A stretch of DNA of 15,450 nucleotides from Bin22 sp034428635. Lineage in GTDB: Bacteria > Chloroflexota > Dehalococcoidia > Lucifugimonadales > UBA3495. Both the position numbers and the translations under genes were made by a program. Location: NCBI GenBank assembly GCA_034428635.1, contig DAOUHR010000026.1:1-15450 (forward strand), written 5' to 3'. The notes under the pieces were generated by a model, which saw only the letters and a program-made list of their open reading frames with translations, had not been told where the DNA came from and did no database searches. This document shows positions 13,518 through 15,450 of the stretch, in pieces; within the stretch, counting starts at the first letter, position 1, and each line of letters starts with the position of its first letter.

Positions 13518-14078
13518 CTAGTCCTCAGGGGGCACGAAGGGGTAGGGGATGTCGGGGCCGTCCCTTAGCGGCAGCACAACGGTGGCGGTGCCGGGCATGC
13601 TTTCGATGCCGTCCTGGGTCATCATGCCGATCTCCAGTTCAATGAAGCCCATCTGGCCCTTTTCGTACTTGCTGGTAACCTTGCCCCACATGATCAGGAT
13701 GTCGCCCGGCACCAGCATGGCACGGTGTTCAAACTGGGCCTTCCAGGGCCAGCCCCTGGGCAGGGTCCAGTCCTTGAGGTATTGGGGAACCACGCTCTGT
13801 TTCCAGGACCCGTGAACCAGGATACTGGGATTCCTGTCGTGGTTCAGGCCAAAGTCCAGATCGTAATGGATGCGGTGGAAGTTCTCTATGGCCGCGCTCC
13901 AGCGGAACAGGTGCGTAGGAGTGGGGTTATAGATGTACTTGGGCAGTTCCATGCCCTCTTCCACGTCCTCGTAGTAGATCTGCTGCTTGTTGCGCAGGTC
14001 GTCGGACTTGGGGCGGTCGTTGTGGGCCAGAATATCTTCGGCCTCAAGCTTCAACAGTTCTTCCAGGGGCAGGCTCAT
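13518..14078 (-). CDS. HTD2/MaoC-type acyl-CoA hydratase, active-site half
   Basis: 186 residues, one hot-dog fold. The stretch THLFRWSAAIENFHRIHYDLDFG (about 55-77) matches the HTD2-type dehydratase signature FRYSAxTxNxHRIHYD, with Asn66, His68, His71 and Asp73. A glycine loop follows in SILVHGSWKQ, then FEHRAMLVPGDILIMWGKV. In the fused HTD2 family (for example mesaconyl-CoA hydratases) this is the C-terminal, catalytic half of a protein of about 280 residues. Here the FAS1-like half is the gene directly upstream, 47 bases away. The ATG at 14078 is preceded at 7 bases by GAGGT. A GTG three codons upstream overlaps that site and is rejected. The reaction is reversible water addition to an enoyl-CoA, substrate unknown. 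Confidence 0.85.
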   Translation of the reverse strand: MSLPLEELLKLEAEDILAHNDRPKSDDLRNKQQIYYEDVEEGMELPKYIYNPTPTHLFRWSAAIENFHRIHYDLDFGLNHDRNPSILVHGSWKQSVVPQYLKDWTLPRGWPWKAQFEHRAMLVPGDILIMWGKVTSKYEKGQMGFIELEIGMMTQDGIESMPGTATVVLPLRDGPDIPYPFVPPED

Positions 14079-14085
14079 CTTTGCC

Positions 14086-14090
14086 ACCTC
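14086..14090 (-). promoter_or_regulatory. Shine-Dalgarno that sets the ATG start at 14078
   Basis: GAGGT on the minus strand, 7 bases before the ATG. An in-frame GTG at 14087 overlaps this site, so the internal ATG is the likely start. Confidence 0.7.
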
Positions 14091-14125
14091 GCCAGTTAAT
14101 CAGATGATCAGGGCCCGACTCACCA

Positions 14126-14677
14126 TCAGCGGCGGATGGTGGAAGCCCGGGTAATGCAAAGCAAATCGTCGTTCTGGTTCCTGTAGGTAGTCTCCCGGGT
14201 GATGATCAGGAAGGCACGGCCATCCCGGCCCACCCGCTCCCGGATATCGGAGTACCGGTTCTGGAAAAAGACCGTGTCCCCGATGCTGGGGTATTTGTAG
14301 ATTTCCAGTTCGTTGCCGGCGTTCAGCACCCTCACCAGGCTGGTGGGGACCGGCGGAAGTTCGCCGGGGCGCTCGATGGAACCGATGCCGTCGGATTCGG
14401 GGTTTTCCTCGAAGGCACGGGTAACCGGATCGTCCTGGTCTGGCCGGATGCGGGAGGCCAGGTAGCTGACCATGATGGGCGGCGTAATGATTTCGCCATA
14501 GTGGGTGGACTCAGCGAACTCCTGGTCCCAATACCTGGGGTCGGGGTCCATCACCGCCTGGGTAAAGCGGCGCAGGTACTCGGAATCCACCACGCCCCAG
14601 GCCTGCACCACGTCGCCGGACACCCCGATCATAGCGCGGACTTCGGGAGTTAAGGCCGACTGGGTTTCCTGTGTCAT
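14126..14677 (-). CDS. FAS1-like (MaoC N-terminal) dehydratase half
   Basis: 183 residues. After a short N-terminal helix, YLRRFTQAVMDPDPRYWDQEFA (34-55) and YGEIITPPIMVSYLASR (60-76) match the FAS1-like dehydratase domain (PF13452 type). In that domain the catalytic D/H pair of MaoC is replaced by D-P-x-Y. The end of the hot-dog fold is visible in NELEIYKYPSIGDTVFFQNRYSDIRERVG and FLIITRETTYRNQNDDLL. In two-domain hydratases this half shapes the acyl-CoA tunnel while the other half supplies the catalytic residues. It is immediately upstream of that other half, 47 bases away on the same strand, so the two polypeptides probably form a heteromeric hydratase. The ATG is preceded by GAGG. Confidence 0.87.
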   Translation of the reverse strand: MTQETQSALTPEVRAMIGVSGDVVQAWGVVDSEYLRRFTQAVMDPDPRYWDQEFAESTHYGEIITPPIMVSYLASRIRPDQDDPVTRAFEENPESDGIGSIERPGELPPVPTSLVRVLNAGNELEIYKYPSIGDTVFFQNRYSDIRERVGRDGRAFLIITRETTYRNQNDDLLCITRASTIRR

Positions 14678-14805
14678 GTTTCGTATCCTCGCAAAGCTAC
14701 CCCAAATGGAGGGGGAGTTGACGGAATTAGGCTAACGCAGGGTGTGGGGTTTGGTCAACTGGGAAGCGGGCCAGGGCAATCGCATCTTAAAGGGTCGCTG
14801 TCCAC
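14678..14805. other. Promoter-side intergenic region of the hydratase pair
   Basis: Part of a gene-free region of about 660 bases that reaches to the insertion-sequence-like gene at 15336. This part should hold the hydratase promoter, but I find no convincing boxes. Short frames in the rest of the region (14742-14936 and 14965-15174) run through repeats and are not genes. Confidence 0.4.
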
Positions 14806-14946
14806 TAGTACTCAGTCAAGCTAGACATAGAAGTATTAAGCGATATACCGTTCGTGGTGAGCCTGTCGAACCGCCGGTGGGCGGCCCTTCGACAGGCTCA
14901 GGGCAAACGGATTTCTTCCTAACATTCCAACCTTGACTGAGTACTA
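14806..14946. mobile_element. MITE-like element C (TA-flanked, 141 bp, perfect 15-bp terminal repeats)
   Basis: TAGTACTCAGTCAAG opens the element and its exact reverse complement closes it, so TA plus 13-bp inverted ends frame the DNA. This fits an IS630/Tc1-mariner-type non-autonomous element. It does not share terminal repeats with elements A and B. Inside is a second inverted repeat, TGAGCCTGTCGAA (14858-14870) with its exact complement at 14888-14900, loop 17 bases. There is no coding sequence. Confidence 0.75.
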
Positions 14947-14959
14947 AACCAAAGCCAAG

Positions 14960-14976
14960 GTGGGATGTGCATTTCC
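14960..14976 (+). repeat. Short dispersed repeat, family P5 copy 2
   Basis: Exact 17-base match to 4658-4674, with further similarity upstream that begins right at the TA border of element C. Confidence 0.55.
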
Positions 14977-15043
14977 TTTCTATCAGTTACGGGCATACCC
15001 TCCATGAAGGCAACACGCTCAAGCAGAATTTTGTATGAAGTCC

Positions 15044-15073
15044 GGGCAGGCGCGCACGGCCGTGCGCCCCCAC
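15044..15073. repeat. GC-rich palindrome
   Basis: GCGCACGGCCGTGCGC (15052-15067) is a perfect 16-base palindrome, framed by GGGCAGGC and CCCCAC. It resembles the P1 repeats in layout (GGGC ... GCCCC then AC) but not in core sequence. Confidence 0.55.
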
Positions 15074-15168
15074 GATTCAGGGACAATCTGAACCACCACC
15101 ACCACAGGGAAAGATATCTTCGATGCAGTTTTCACCCTGGACCGGGTTTAGAGCCAGAGTTCATGTCG

Positions 15169-15194
15169 TTTTGAGCTTGCCGAAGGGCTCAAAA
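15169..15194. repeat. REP-like palindrome
   Basis: The arms TTTTGAGC and GCTCAAAA enclose TTGCCGAAGG, giving an 8-bp stem. Single copy in this window, in gene-free DNA. Confidence 0.6.
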
Positions 15195-15248
15195 TCCTTC
15201 CTCTCAAGACGGCCATGTGTTTCCCAGGCCACTTATGGGTTGGAGTTT

Positions 15249-15271
15249 AGATTCTTCACTCCGTTCAGAAT
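15249..15271 (+). repeat. Family P3 repeat, copy 2, cut short
   Basis: AGATTCTTCACTCCG then TTCAGAAT follows the 4788-4815 copy until 15271. There the copy would be expected to continue GACA, but the sequence changes to TGTATGTG. The break coincides with the probable left end of the insertion sequence to the right. Confidence 0.5.
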
Positions 15272-15450
15272 TGTATGTGTCAGGTAATTCGTTGACAGAT
15301 GGGTATAAAAAGGAAGTACCGATCTGGAGGCGAATATGCGGAACAACAGCGAGGATCGCACCATTGAGCGAAACCTGGTGCAGAAGTGGCGGTTTCTTAT
15401 CGGGGAGTTTGAACTGGTCAAGGCCAAGCAGCACCCCCATTTTAGGTTTC
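15272..15450 (+). mobile_element. Probable left end of an insertion sequence (partial)
   Basis: The element appears to begin TGTATGTGTCAGG, directly after the truncated repeat, and includes the start of an open frame at 15336. TGT ends are usual for the IS481/IS3 superfamily. The right end is beyond the window, so neither inverted repeat nor target duplication can be verified. Confidence 0.35.
15336..15450 (+). CDS. Possible transposase N-terminus (partial, runs off right edge)
   Basis: The frame starts at an ATG with GGAGG 5 bases upstream and stays open for 38 codons to the window end. The visible protein is charged and helical (RNNSEDRTIERNLVQKWRFL, then IGEFELVKAKQHPHFRF). It resembles the N-terminal leader of IS481-type transposases, which precedes a helix-turn-helix and a DDE catalytic domain, but that is recalled similarity with no motif to prove it. 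The adjacent repeat break supports an insertion sequence. It could also be an unrelated gene. Confidence 0.45.
   Translation, partial: MRNNSEDRTIERNLVQKWRFLIGEFELVKAKQHPHFRF

Noticed and set aside
14742..14936. Short plus-strand frame before the right edge
   Set aside because: Most of it is the inside of MITE-like element C, so it is chance coding in a repeat.
14965..15174. 69-codon plus-strand frame
   Set aside because: It crosses a 16-base palindrome and has unstructured composition and no ribosome site.
15292..15309. TTGACA followed by TATAAA as a promoter for the right-edge gene
   Set aside because: Only 6 bases separate the boxes, too few for a sigma-70 promoter. The TATAAA alone may still be a -10, but no -35 fits.
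1..15450. CRISPR array or defence island
   Set aside because: The repeats are dispersed singles of different families, not direct repeats with even spacers, and no cas, restriction or toxin-antitoxin gene was recognised.

Overview
The window looks like a chromosomal stretch from an uncultured, moderately GC-rich bacterium. The most probable source is a Chloroflexota (Dehalococcoidia/SAR202-like) lineage. This placement is an inference from the rplI-dnaB-dnaD-like-loader order, the HTD2/MaoC-type hydratases, and the abundance of small palindromic repeats and MITE-like elements. No marker here fixes the taxon.

Layout. At the left edge is a methyltransferase (minus strand, cut by the window). 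It is followed by a small zinc-ribbon membrane protein overlapping a lone CoA-transferase alpha subunit (plus strand). Three minus-strand housekeeping-type genes come next: a Nudix hydrolase, a Lon N-domain protein and TenA. A gene-free, repeat-rich stretch (about 4.3-5.27 kb) ends in a TA-flanked MITE-like element. A promoter then leads into the core replication block: rplI, dnaB, a DnaD-domain protein and a helicase-loader protein containing two tandem AAA+ domains. These four are packed with 2-3 bp gaps or overlaps and are probably co-transcribed. A second MITE-like element lies directly behind the block.

The right half carries a divergent Tag-like DNA glycosylase, a Gfo/Idh/MocA-fold protein lacking the usual catalytic residues (strong promoter and perfect Shine-Dalgarno), a soluble-looking S26 signal peptidase, a YihY/BrkB membrane protein, a small unknown protein, and a two-gene HTD2-type hydratase (FAS1-like half plus active-site half). 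The last 770 bases hold a third MITE-like element, several palindromes, and the start of a probable insertion sequence that seems to interrupt one of the repeats.

The replication block is one functional unit: DnaB is the helicase, the DnaD-type protein a primosome organiser, and the double AAA+ protein the probable loader. The hydratase pair is a second unit. The other genes look like independent transcription units. The least ordinary items are the tandem-AAA+ loader and the three small TA-flanked elements, each carrying a palindromic repeat inside. I found no CRISPR array, rRNA, tRNA or recognisable defence system.
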